17,468 nt of DNA from JALOOE01 sp964423545. GTDB taxonomy: Bacteria; Chloroflexota; Anaerolineae; CG2-30-64-16. The notes under the pieces were generated by a model. The model was given only the letters and a program-made list of their open reading frames with translations. It ran no database searches and was not told the origin of the DNA. The stretch covers positions 1 to 17,468 of the forward strand of contig CAYRFV010000103.1 in assembly GCA_964423545.1 (NCBI GenBank), in the 5' to 3' direction. Both the position numbers and the translations under genes were made by a program. Positions 7,591 through 15,091 of this stretch are shown here, piece by piece. Position 1 is the first letter of the stretch. Each line of letters opens with the position of its first letter.

Positions 7591-8604
7591 ATGGCCACGA
7601 TTCGTGAGGTCGCCGAGCGCGCTGGCGTCTCCTCCATGACGGTTTCCCGCGTGATAAACAACTCCGGCTACGCCAGTCGCGAGGCGCGTGCACGCGTAGA
7701 AGCGGCCATCGCCGAGACGGGCTACGTGCCGAATGCCCTGGCGCGCAGCCTCCGCTTCAAGCAGACAAAGACTCTCGCACTCGTATTGAGCGACATCACC
7801 AATCCATTCTTCACGACCATCGCCCGGGGGGCCGAGGATGTCGCCAACCGCCATGGCTTCAATGTGATCTTTGGCAATACCGATGAGTCAGAGAGCAAGC
7901 AAGCGGAGTATTTGACCATCATGGTGCAGAAGCAGGTGGACGGTGTGCTCTTGGTTCCCGCGCTCAGCACCGAAGGTCCGGTGGCGTTCCTGCGCAACCG
8001 GGGAGTGCCGGTCGTGGTGCTCGATCGTCGCGTGCCCGAATGCAGCACCGACTGCGTGCGCGGCGACTCGGCGCAGGGCGCCTACGCGTTGACAAGGCTG
8101 CTCCTTGAGCTCGGCCACCGCCGGATCGCCATCCTGAGCGGGCCGCCGGAGGTGTCCACTGCGGCTGACCGCGTCGCCGGCTACCAGCAGGCGCTCACCG
8201 AGGCAGGCCTCACATGCGATCCGACGTTGGCCTTGCGCGGCCGCCTGCGCCAAGAGGGCGGGTATCAGATGGCGTTGGCCGCGCTGGCGCTGACCGAACG
8301 GCCGACCGCGCTCTTTGCCGCCAACAACTTCATCGCCATCGGCGCGTATCGTGCGCTGCAGGATGCCGGTGTGAGGGTCCCGGACGATATGGCCCTGGTT
8401 GCCTTCGATGATCTGCCGCAGGCGCTGATCCTGGAACCGTTTCTGACGGTCGCATCACAGCCCGCCTACGAGATGGGCCAGATCGCCACAGAGCTGCTGC
8501 TGGCACGCCTGGCCGGAACGGCGCCGCGCGATTGCCAGGAGGTCGTGCTGCCGGTGGAGATCATCGTACGCCGATCAAGCGGCGGACCTCTGACTGCGAA
8601 CTGA
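7591..8604 (+). CDS. LacI/GalR-family transcriptional regulator
   Basis: The 337-aa protein has the family's usual length. The DNA-binding helix-turn-helix is at residues 1-25 (ATIREVAERAGVSSMTVSRVIN), followed by the hinge YVPNALARSLR near 48-58. A periplasmic-binding-protein-like effector domain follows (LALVLSDITNPFF, then VDGVLLVPA, GHRRIAIL, RVAGYQQAL, and DDLPQ in the hinge-proximal strand). It most likely senses a sugar released by the downstream enzymes and represses its own operon through the palindrome at 7489-7504. The ATG at 7591 gives a canonical LacI N-terminus, but its ribosome binding site is weak (CGGA only), which would keep repressor levels low relative to the following genes. 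The fucosidase follows 15 bp after its stop. Confidence 0.93.
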   Translation: MATIREVAERAGVSSMTVSRVINNSGYASREARARVEAAIAETGYVPNALARSLRFKQTKTLALVLSDITNPFFTTIARGAEDVANRHGFNVIFGNTDESESKQAEYLTIMVQKQVDGVLLVPALSTEGPVAFLRNRGVPVVVLDRRVPECSTDCVRGDSAQGAYALTRLLLELGHRRIAILSGPPEVSTAADRVAGYQQALTEAGLTCDPTLALRGRLRQEGGYQMALAALALTERPTALFAANNFIAIGAYRALQDAGVRVPDDMALVAFDDLPQALILEPFLTVASQPAYEMGQIATELLLARLAGTAPRDCQEVVLPVEIIVRRSSGGPLTAN

Positions 8605-8619
8605 CGAAAGGAGCACGAC

Positions 8620-10038
8620 ATGCGTTTTGCGCCTACCCTGGAATCGGTGCGCCGCCACACCGTCCCGAGCTGGTTTGGCGATGCGAAGTTGGGCATCTTT
8701 GTGCACTGGGGCCTCTACTCTGTGCCGGCCTGGGCCCCGCTAAACAAGTCGCCTTGGGAGGTTGTGGCCAAAGAAGGCTGGTCGGCCTGGTTTGGCCGCA
8801 ATCCCTATGCCGAGTGGTACCTCAACTCCCTGCGGATTGCCGGCAGCCCGACGCGCAGGCGCCACGACGAAACGTTCGGCAGCGACTTCGCCTACGACGG
8901 CTTCATTCCCCAATTCGATGCCGCCACGCAGCGCTGGGATCCCGGCGCATGGGCCAATCTGTTCCGCCAGGCCGGGGCGCGCTACGTCGTTCTCACCACC
9001 AAACATCACGACGGCTTCACGCTCTGGCCCAGCAACCAACCGAATCCACGGAAGGGAGCCTACCATGCTGCGCGCGACCTGGTAGGGGACCTGACGGCCG
9101 CCGTGCGCGCTGCCGGCATGAAAATGGGATTGTACTACTCCGGCGGCCTGGACTGGACGTTCGATCAGACCGCCATCCAGGACATCGCCGGCATGTTCGG
9201 CAGCGTGCCGCAGGCGCCCGACTACGTGGCGTACGCCACCCGGCACTGGCTGGAACTGATCGAGCGCTACCGGCCATCCATCCTCTGGAACGACATTGCC
9301 TACCCGGCCGCCGCCGATCTGCCTGAGCTCTTTGCGCATTACTACAACGCGGTGCCCGAAGGGGTGATTAACGATCGCTTCATCCAGCAGTTCGAGCTTG
9401 ATCCGGCGGGAGGCAGCTTCATCAACCGCGGCCATTTCGATTTCAAGACGCCTGAGTACACCTCTTTCGACACGATCACCGAGCCCAAGTGGGAAGCCAC
9501 ACGCGGGATCGGTTATTCGTTCGGTTACAACCGCAACGAGGGGCCCGAGAACTACCTGACGCTGCCGGGCTTGGTGCACTCGTTCGTGGATATCGTCAGC
9601 AAGAACGGGAACCTGCTGCTCAACGTGGGACCGATGGCGGATGGAACGATCCCTGAACTCCAACGTGAACGTCTCCTCGGCTTGGGTCGCTGGCTGGCGA
9701 TCAACGGCGAAGCTGTGTACGGTTCACGCCCTTGGACGGTCGCCGATGGCCAGACGGCGGAAGGCCCAGACGTGCGCTTCACGTCGCGGGATGGCGCCGT
9801 CTACGCCATCGTGCGTAGCGCGCCGGACCTGCCCGCGGTGACACTGCGAGGCGTGACAATCGCCGCCGGAAGCACGGTGCAGCTGCTGGGTGACGAAACC
9901 GCTCTCGACTGGCAAGCCACCGCAGCCGGCCCGCGCGTCATGCTGCCGCGCCCGTTGCCTCCCGCGGTCGCCGAGGCCGGGCTTGCCGAGGCCTTCACTC
10001 TGAAGATGGAAGCGCGCGCGGCGGCGTTCAGCGGATGA
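8620..10038 (+). CDS. Alpha-L-fucosidase, glycoside hydrolase family 29 (Thermotoga-like)
   Basis: The 472-aa enzyme should hydrolyse terminal alpha-L-fucosides with retention. It resembles the Thermotoga maritima enzyme along its length. It has HWG at 29-31, NPYAEWYLNSLRI, KHHDGF at 128-133, GLYYSGGLDW, LWNDIAYP with the expected nucleophile D225 (D224 in Thermotoga), KWEATRGIGYSFGYN with the likely acid/base E292, and SKNGNLLLNVGP. A C-terminal beta domain follows (about residues 370-472). There is no signal peptide, so it acts in the cytoplasm on imported substrate. AAAGGAG at 8607-8613 precedes the ATG, a much stronger site than that of the repressor. The stop overlaps the transporter start by ATGA. 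Alpha-L-galactosidase activity is also possible, since L-galactose differs only at C6. Confidence 0.94.
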   Translation: MRFAPTLESVRRHTVPSWFGDAKLGIFVHWGLYSVPAWAPLNKSPWEVVAKEGWSAWFGRNPYAEWYLNSLRIAGSPTRRRHDETFGSDFAYDGFIPQFDAATQRWDPGAWANLFRQAGARYVVLTTKHHDGFTLWPSNQPNPRKGAYHAARDLVGDLTAAVRAAGMKMGLYYSGGLDWTFDQTAIQDIAGMFGSVPQAPDYVAYATRHWLELIERYRPSILWNDIAYPAAADLPELFAHYYNAVPEGVINDRFIQQFELDPAGGSFINRGHFDFKTPEYTSFDTITEPKWEATRGIGYSFGYNRNEGPENYLTLPGLVHSFVDIVSKNGNLLLNVGPMADGTIPELQRERLLGLGRWLAINGEAVYGSRPWTVADGQTAEGPDVRFTSRDGAVYAIVRSAPDLPAVTLRGVTIAAGSTVQLLGDETALDWQATAAGPRVMLPRPLPPAVAEAGLAEAFTLKMEARAAAFSG

Positions 10039-11345
10039 CTGAAGCACCTCTAGCGGCAGAACAGGATGCTGCGCAGCGATTTGCGACCGCGAATTATCGC
10101 TGGAATTTCGCCGTCAACTCGCTGGACGTTGCGTTCTTCCTGCTTGGGCTGAGCATCATCTCGCAGACCACGATCATGCCGCTGCTGGTGCGGCAATTGA
10201 CCCCTTCGACGCTGGCGATTGGCATGATCCCAGCCATCGCCAGCATCGGCTATCTGCTGCCGCAGCTGCTGATCGCGAACTATGCCGAGGGGCTGCGTCG
10301 GAAGAAGCCGTTTCTGCTGATCATCAGCGGCATCGGCGAGCGCGGCCCCTACCTGGCGATCGGTGTGTTGGTGTTGACGATGGGCGCGCGCGCGCCGGAG
10401 CTGACGCTGATCGGATTCTTCGTCTTGTTGGCCACGACGGCGATCGCGGCAGGACTGGGCACGCCGCCGTGGTACGATCTGATCGCCAAGGCCATTCCCG
10501 CGCAGCGTCGCGGCCTCTGGGCCGGCTTCAGTCGCGGCCTGGGCTCGCTCCTGGGCATCGGCGGCGCCGCCCTGGCCGGCATGCTGCTTGCCACCTATCC
10601 CTACCCCCTCGGCTTCGCCCTCTGCTTTTTTGCGGCTTTCGGTGCGCTGGCAGTCTCGTGGGTCTCGTTGTCGCTGAATCGCGAAGCGGACAGCACGATC
10701 ACGAAACCGCGCGTCAAGCTGACGGCCTATCTCGGGCAACTGCCGACCATCTTGCGGCGAGACGCCAACTACCTGCACTACCTGATCGCACGCTCGATTG
10801 CCGTGCTCGGCGGCCTGGGCGCGGGTTTTTTCATGGTCTTCGGCGTCGACCGCTTCGCCGTGGGGGGCCAGATGGTGGGCTTGCTCACCGCTGTGCTGGT
10901 GGGCAGCCAGGCGCTCATGAATCTTCTGTTGGGTGCGTTGGCCGACCGGGTGGGGCACAGGGTGATCCTGGCAGTCTCCGCCCTGGCGATGGCTCTGGCT
11001 GCGGCCAGCATCCTGGTCGCACCCTCCGGCCCCTGGCTCGTGCTCACCTTCGCCCTGCTCGGTCTCTCGACGGCCGCCGGTCTGGTGTCGGGACTCAACA
11101 TCATCCTGGAATTCTGTGCGCCGGAGGATCGACCGACTTACATCGGTCTCACCAACACCCTGCTGGCTCCGGCAACCGCCTTCGCACCGATGGTCGGCGC
11201 GCTGCTGGTGTCCGGTATCGGCTATCGTGGGGCGTTTGCAGTGGCTGTCGCGCTGGCCCTGGCCGGAAGCGGCTTGCTCGTCGTTTGGGTGCGCGAGCCG
11301 CGCTACGCGCACCGCTCGGATCCAGCATCTGCTTCCGCGGCGTGA
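10035..11345 (+). CDS. MFS transporter, probably for fucosides or a released sugar
   Basis: The 436-aa integral membrane protein has about 12 hydrophobic segments between residues 25 and 420. A loop 2-3 signal occurs near NYAEGLRRKKP. A clear second copy of MFS motif A, LADRVGHR at 302-309 with D304, marks the duplicated half. A long polar central loop (about residues 215-240) separates the halves. It starts at ATGA overlapping the fucosidase stop, so the two are translationally coupled. Because both glycosidases in the operon lack export signals, import of a small fucosylated compound is the likeliest job. Efflux of a product or uptake of the free sugar are alternatives. It is not recognisably FucP by motif. 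A 51-bp gap follows before the first UroD-like gene. Confidence 0.88.
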   Translation: MTEAPLAAEQDAAQRFATANYRWNFAVNSLDVAFFLLGLSIISQTTIMPLLVRQLTPSTLAIGMIPAIASIGYLLPQLLIANYAEGLRRKKPFLLIISGIGERGPYLAIGVLVLTMGARAPELTLIGFFVLLATTAIAAGLGTPPWYDLIAKAIPAQRRGLWAGFSRGLGSLLGIGGAALAGMLLATYPYPLGFALCFFAAFGALAVSWVSLSLNREADSTITKPRVKLTAYLGQLPTILRRDANYLHYLIARSIAVLGGLGAGFFMVFGVDRFAVGGQMVGLLTAVLVGSQALMNLLLGALADRVGHRVILAVSALAMALAAASILVAPSGPWLVLTFALLGLSTAAGLVSGLNIILEFCAPEDRPTYIGLTNTLLAPATAFAPMVGALLVSGIGYRGAFAVAVALALAGSGLLVVWVREPRYAHRSDPASASAA

Positions 11346-11396
11346 GTATGTCATTGGTCGATCTGAAGCACCGAGAACCGGTGAGGAGCCAGCGAA

Positions 11397-12455
11397 ATGT
11401 CATATGCAGACGGTTGGGCGGCACTTAACCTGGAGATGCCGAAGCGCATCCCGCGCACGGAGTACTCAGCGACCATGCACTGGGACCTGATGAGGGCGGT
11501 AACTGGCATCGAGGTCGGTGTGAACAGTCCAGACGACGTAAAGAGGCGGGCACAGAGCGCCTTCATGCGGGCGTGGAACTACGACTTCTTCTGGAACACG
11601 TTGATTGGGCACGACGAGTTCGGCCCGTGGCAAACAGATATGGGCCACGCCGAGTATGCGGCCGGCGGGGTGGACCGTCGCGACACGATCTTCAGCCCCT
11701 ATGGGAGCGCCGAGGATGTGCTTGGCTTCGATCCCTGGGAGAAGCTCGGAGCCAAGGACCGGGGCGAGCTGGTGCGCCGCTTCGAGGCGCACTACCGGGC
11801 AAGCTGCGATGCGCATCCCGACGGAGTGAACATGACGGGTGTGTACGTCACACTCGTGTCCGGGTTCATCGGCTTGTTCGGATGGGATCTGCTGTTGCTG
11901 GCTGCGGGCGCCGATCAGCAGCGGTTCGGTGAGCTAGCGCATCGCTATGCATCATGGATCCAGCAGTATTTCGATGCGCTGGCCGAATCGAACGTTCCGG
12001 TCGTGATGATCCACGACGACTTCGTGTGGGCCAACGGCCCGATCTTTCGCCCGGCATGGTATCGCCAGTTCATCATCCCGCACTACCGGGAATACGTTGC
12101 CCCCTTGCGCGAGGCGGGCAAGAAGGTGATGTTCTGCTCCGATGGCAATTTCGACCTGTTCGTCGATGACATCGTCGCCGCCGGCTTTCACGGGCTCGTC
12201 TTCGAGCCCCTCACCCGCCTGGAGCCGGTGGTGGAGAAATACGGCAAGACGCACGTCATCATCGGGAATGCGGATACGCGGATCCTGCTCTACGGATCAA
12301 GGGACGACATCCGGGCTGAAGTCGAACGCTGCGTCCGCCTGGGCCGCGATTGCCCCGGCTACTTCCTCGCCGTGGGCAACCACATCCCGCCCAATACGCC
12401 GGTGGACAATGCGCTCTACTACAACGAGGTGTACGAAAAGCTGTGCCGGCGATGA
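11397..12455 (+). CDS. UroD-superfamily protein 1 (uroporphyrinogen decarboxylase/MtaA-like fold)
   Basis: The 352-aa protein belongs to the UroD/MtaA/CmuA (PF01208) superfamily but is unlikely to be the heme enzyme. Near the N-terminus it has RIPRTEYSA (residues 17-25) instead of the UroD loop with the catalytic arginines. At the strand where MtaA-type methyltransferases carry their zinc HxC motif it reads C247-S-D-G-N251. A central segment DDFVWANGPIFRPAW (about 206-220) is shared in form with the next gene. It is cytoplasmic with no membrane segment. GAGGAG at 11383-11388 is 8 bases before the ATG. It sits between a sugar transporter and a fucosidase, so a role in sugar or methyl-group metabolism is more plausible than in heme synthesis. 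The reaction is unknown. Confidence 0.82.
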   Translation: MSYADGWAALNLEMPKRIPRTEYSATMHWDLMRAVTGIEVGVNSPDDVKRRAQSAFMRAWNYDFFWNTLIGHDEFGPWQTDMGHAEYAAGGVDRRDTIFSPYGSAEDVLGFDPWEKLGAKDRGELVRRFEAHYRASCDAHPDGVNMTGVYVTLVSGFIGLFGWDLLLLAAGADQQRFGELAHRYASWIQQYFDALAESNVPVVMIHDDFVWANGPIFRPAWYRQFIIPHYREYVAPLREAGKKVMFCSDGNFDLFVDDIVAAGFHGLVFEPLTRLEPVVEKYGKTHVIIGNADTRILLYGSRDDIRAEVERCVRLGRDCPGYFLAVGNHIPPNTPVDNALYYNEVYEKLCRR

Positions 12456-12505
12456 CCCGGGAGCATGACACCCCACGCGCCACGGATCACCTTTGAGGAG
12501 GCCAG

Positions 12506-13561
12506 ATGCAAGGATCGCTGGAGCGGGTGCGAACCGTCATCCATGGCGGCCTGCCCGACCGACCGCCGCTGTACGACCTGCTGCGCAACGACGCGGTGTT
12601 GAGTCATTTCGCCGGCAAAGCGTTGACGCTCGAGAACCGGGATGAGGTGGTCTACGGCGCCTATGCAGCGGCCATCGACGCCACGCGTCCGCTGGTGCGA
12701 CTTCCGGAAGCCGAGCGCACCGTCACACTCGACGATGGCCGCGAGCAACGCTTCTTTCGCTGGACAATCTGGACCCAGGAGCGCCGTTACCCCGATTCGG
12801 AAGCCTACGCTGCGGCCAAGCGCGCCGAATTGGACGCCTTCGATCCGGCCTGGAACGCCGAGAAACAGTCGGCCATGGATGCGACCCTAGCGAAGATCGC
12901 TGACGACCGGCGCAGGCTGGGTGAGGTCTTCTACTTCCCCGGCATCCCCGGCCCCGGCCTCCAGGGGATCTTCGGGGAGGTTGGGTTGGAAGCATTCAGC
13001 TACTATCTGGCCGATTGTCCCGAGATCGTGGTCGAGCAGTTGGAACGCAACACCTCGCGCGCGATCGCCTGGATCGAGCATCTCCCCGAGCAGCACGGCA
13101 TCGAAGCGGGCATGCTCGGCGACGATATGGCCTTCAGGACCGGCCCTCTGTTGCGGCCCGCGTGGATGCGCAAACACTACTTTCCGCGGCTGGCGCGCGT
13201 CATCGCAGCGCACCACGCAGCCGGCATCAAGGTGCTGTTCCACTCGGACGGCAACCTGAACCCGATCTTGGGCGACCTGGTGGAGGCCGGCATTGATGGC
13301 CTGAACCCCATCGAGGTGCTGGCCGGCATGGATGTATCGCAGATCCACCGCCGCTATCCGCACCTCTTCCTCTGCGGCGGCATCGATGTTTCGCAGTTGC
13401 TGCCTCACGGCGCGCCACAGCAAGTGCGCGACGCCGTCCGGCATGCGATCGAAGCGGCCGAAGGCCGGATCATGATCGGCAGCAGCACGGAGCTCAATAA
13501 CGCAGTGCCGCTCGCGAACTACCTGGCGCTGCGCGATGCAGTGCTGGAGACGCGGTACTAG
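12506..13561 (+). CDS. UroD-superfamily protein 2 (paralogue of the preceding gene)
   Basis: This 351-aa PF01208-type barrel starts with LERVRTVIHGGLPDRPPLYD and continues to GPLLRPAWMRKHYFPR, matching the GPIFRPAW segment of its neighbour. At the position of that protein's C247 it has H246 (H246-S-D248-G-N250), so one potential ligand of the MtaA-type HxC motif is kept and the other is Asp. LCGGIDV with C290 follows. The two proteins are equal in length but clearly divergent, which suggests different substrates or a heteromer rather than a recent duplication. A strong site, GAGGAGG at 12495-12501, precedes the ATG by 4 bases. A 50-bp gap separates it from gene 1 and 44 bp from the next fucosidase. 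No corrinoid-binding protein is encoded nearby. Function is unknown. Confidence 0.82.
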   Translation: MQGSLERVRTVIHGGLPDRPPLYDLLRNDAVLSHFAGKALTLENRDEVVYGAYAAAIDATRPLVRLPEAERTVTLDDGREQRFFRWTIWTQERRYPDSEAYAAAKRAELDAFDPAWNAEKQSAMDATLAKIADDRRRLGEVFYFPGIPGPGLQGIFGEVGLEAFSYYLADCPEIVVEQLERNTSRAIAWIEHLPEQHGIEAGMLGDDMAFRTGPLLRPAWMRKHYFPRLARVIAAHHAAGIKVLFHSDGNLNPILGDLVEAGIDGLNPIEVLAGMDVSQIHRRYPHLFLCGGIDVSQLLPHGAPQQVRDAVRHAIEAAEGRIMIGSSTELNNAVPLANYLALRDAVLETRY

Positions 13562-13605
13562 GCCGACCGACGCTAGACATTCTTGAACTCTGAGAGGCAA
13601 CGACT

Positions 13606-15030
13606 ATGACGAGCCAACCATCCAGGTTCGAAGCCAACTGGGAATCACTGCAGCGCTATCAGACGCCTGCGTGGTACGAAGACGGCAAGTTCGGCATCTT
13701 CATTCATTGGGGGCCTTACTGCGTGCCTGCATTCGGCAACGAGTGGTACCCACGCAACATGTATCTGCAGAGCTCGCGCGAATTCGTCTATCACCGCAAG
13801 GTCTTCGGCGATCAGTCGAAGTTCGGCTACAAGGATTTCATTCCCATGCTGACCGCGGAGCGGTTCGACGCGAGTCAGTGGGCTGCGCTGTTCCGGCAGG
13901 CCGGCGCGCAGTTCGTCGTGCCTGTGGCAGAGCATCACGATGGCTTCGCCATGTACGACAGCGCGCTCAGCCGCTGGACGGCGGCCAAGATGGGGCCGAA
14001 GCGCGATATCATCGGCGAGCTGGCCGCAGCGACCCGCGCTGCGGGCATGGTGTTCGGCGTTTCCAGCCATCGCGCGGAACACTGGTGGTTCTTCAACGGC
14101 GGCCGTGATTTCGACTCGGATGTGCAGGACCCGGCCTACGCCGACCTTTACGGTCCGGCCACCGTACTGCCGCATGATCGCCACGGACTCGACGTACAGC
14201 CCCGCCCTGATGCGACGTTTCTGGAGGACTGGCTCGCCCGGTGCAGCGAATTGGTCGACAAGTACCAGCCACAGCTCTTCTGGTTCGACTGGTGGATCGA
14301 ACAGATCATCTTCCAGCCGTATTTGCAGCGCTTTGCGGCGTACTACTACAATCGCGGCCTGGAATGGGGCAAAGGTGTGGCGATCAACTACAAGAACAAG
14401 TCCTTTCCCGGCCGATCGGCCGTGCTCGATATCGAGCGCGGGCAGCTGAAAGACATCCGCCCCATGTTGTGGCAAAACGACACATCGGTCTCGAAGAACT
14501 CCTGGGGCTACATCCAGCATCACGACTACAAGGTCGCCGCCTCGATCATCCACGACTTGATCGATGTGGTGAGCAAGAACGGTGCGCTCCTGCTCAACGT
14601 CGGGCCGAAACCGGACGGATCGATCCCGGAACCAGAGCAGGCGATGCTGCGAGAGATCGGCCAGTGGCTGGCGATCAACGGCGAGGCGATCTACGGTACG
14701 CGGCCGTGGAAGGTCTACGGCGAGGGGCCAACCGAGGTGTTCGAGGGCGGCTTCACCGACACCAAGCGTTCCGCGTTCACGGCGCGTGATATTCGCTTCA
14801 CGACGAAAGACAATGTACTCTACGCGATCTTGCTCGGCTGGCCCGATAGCGACGAGGCTATTGTGGGCTGGCTGCGCGCAGACTCGCCGCTTCACCCAGA
14901 GGCCATCGGCAGCGTGGAGCTGATCGGCTCAGCCGAGCCGCTGCAGTGGGTGCGTGAAGCGGACGGGCTCAAGGTCAAGCTGCCGGCGCACCGGCCCTGC
15001 GAGGCAGCGTTCGTGTTGAGGATTCATTGA
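13606..15030 (+). CDS. Second GH29 alpha-L-fucosidase-like glycosidase
   Basis: This 474-aa GH29 enzyme is distinct from the first. Shared motifs are FGIFIHWG (HWG at 34-36), EHHDGF at 109-114, LFWFDWW with the probable nucleophile D228, and SKNGALLLNVGPKPDGSIPE. Its active-site loops differ: SSHRAEHWWFFNGG and a long segment with FDSDVQDPAYADLYGP replace the GLYYSGGLDW region. The nucleophile motif is FDWW rather than WNDI. The two should therefore differ in linkage or aglycone preference, and one may act on another L-galacto-configured sugar. No signal peptide is seen, so it is cytoplasmic. GAGAGG precedes the ATG. The acid/base residue cannot be assigned with confidence, as is common in this family. 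It is followed by an intercistronic hairpin. Confidence 0.92.
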   Translation: MTSQPSRFEANWESLQRYQTPAWYEDGKFGIFIHWGPYCVPAFGNEWYPRNMYLQSSREFVYHRKVFGDQSKFGYKDFIPMLTAERFDASQWAALFRQAGAQFVVPVAEHHDGFAMYDSALSRWTAAKMGPKRDIIGELAAATRAAGMVFGVSSHRAEHWWFFNGGRDFDSDVQDPAYADLYGPATVLPHDRHGLDVQPRPDATFLEDWLARCSELVDKYQPQLFWFDWWIEQIIFQPYLQRFAAYYYNRGLEWGKGVAINYKNKSFPGRSAVLDIERGQLKDIRPMLWQNDTSVSKNSWGYIQHHDYKVAASIIHDLIDVVSKNGALLLNVGPKPDGSIPEPEQAMLREIGQWLAINGEAIYGTRPWKVYGEGPTEVFEGGFTDTKRSAFTARDIRFTTKDNVLYAILLGWPDSDEAIVGWLRADSPLHPEAIGSVELIGSAEPLQWVREADGLKVKLPAHRPCEAAFVLRIH

Positions 15031-15032
15031 GA

Positions 15033-15058
15033 CGTTGGCACGCCTGGCCGCGCCAACG
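15033..15058 (+). other. Intercistronic hairpin between the GH29 and epimerase genes
   Basis: CGTTGGC at 15033-15039 pairs perfectly with GCCAACG at 15052-15058 over a 12-nt loop, beginning 3 bases after the fucosidase stop. There is no following T-run, so it is more likely an mRNA stability or processing element than a terminator. It also covers a TTG at 15035 that could otherwise be taken as an upstream start of the next gene. Confidence 0.4.
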
Positions 15059-15078
15059 ACCACCCATGGGAACGCGAT

Positions 15079-15084
15079 GGAGAG
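15079..15084 (+). promoter_or_regulatory. Ribosome binding site favouring the epimerase start at 15092
   Basis: GGAGAG lies 7 bases before the ATG at 15092. In-frame starts at 15035 (TTG), 15077 (ATG) and 15086 (ATG) lack a site at proper spacing. The 15077 start remains the main alternative and would add five residues. Confidence 0.5.
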
Positions 15085-15091
15085 TATGAGG

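Noticed and set aside
7341..7661. Extended N-terminus of the ribokinase
   Set aside because: It would cross the lacI promoter and the start of lacI. GGAGG at 7349-7353 and the conserved VLVVGSINMD start support the ATG at 7340.
10050..11354. Long antisense open frame (434 codons) opposite the MFS gene
   Set aside because: Its translation is Gln/Arg/Glu/His-rich low complexity with no domain, as expected from the complement of a hydrophobic, GC-rich coding frame. The + strand gene has clear MFS features.
11397..13561. Heme-pathway uroporphyrinogen decarboxylase (hemE)
   Set aside because: Neither protein shows the N-terminal UroD arginine loop, the two are divergent paralogues, and the context is glycoside catabolism.
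13645..14895. Antisense open frame (416 codons) opposite the second GH29 gene
   Set aside because: It has no recognisable motif and lies entirely under a convincing GH29 enzyme, so it is a codon-bias shadow.
15035..15091. TTG start at 15035 or ATG at 15077 for the epimerase
   Set aside because: The TTG lies in a hairpin stem and has no ribosome site; the ATG at 15077 has only a weak one. The ATG at 15092 has GGAGAG at 7-base spacing. The 15077 choice is not fully excluded.
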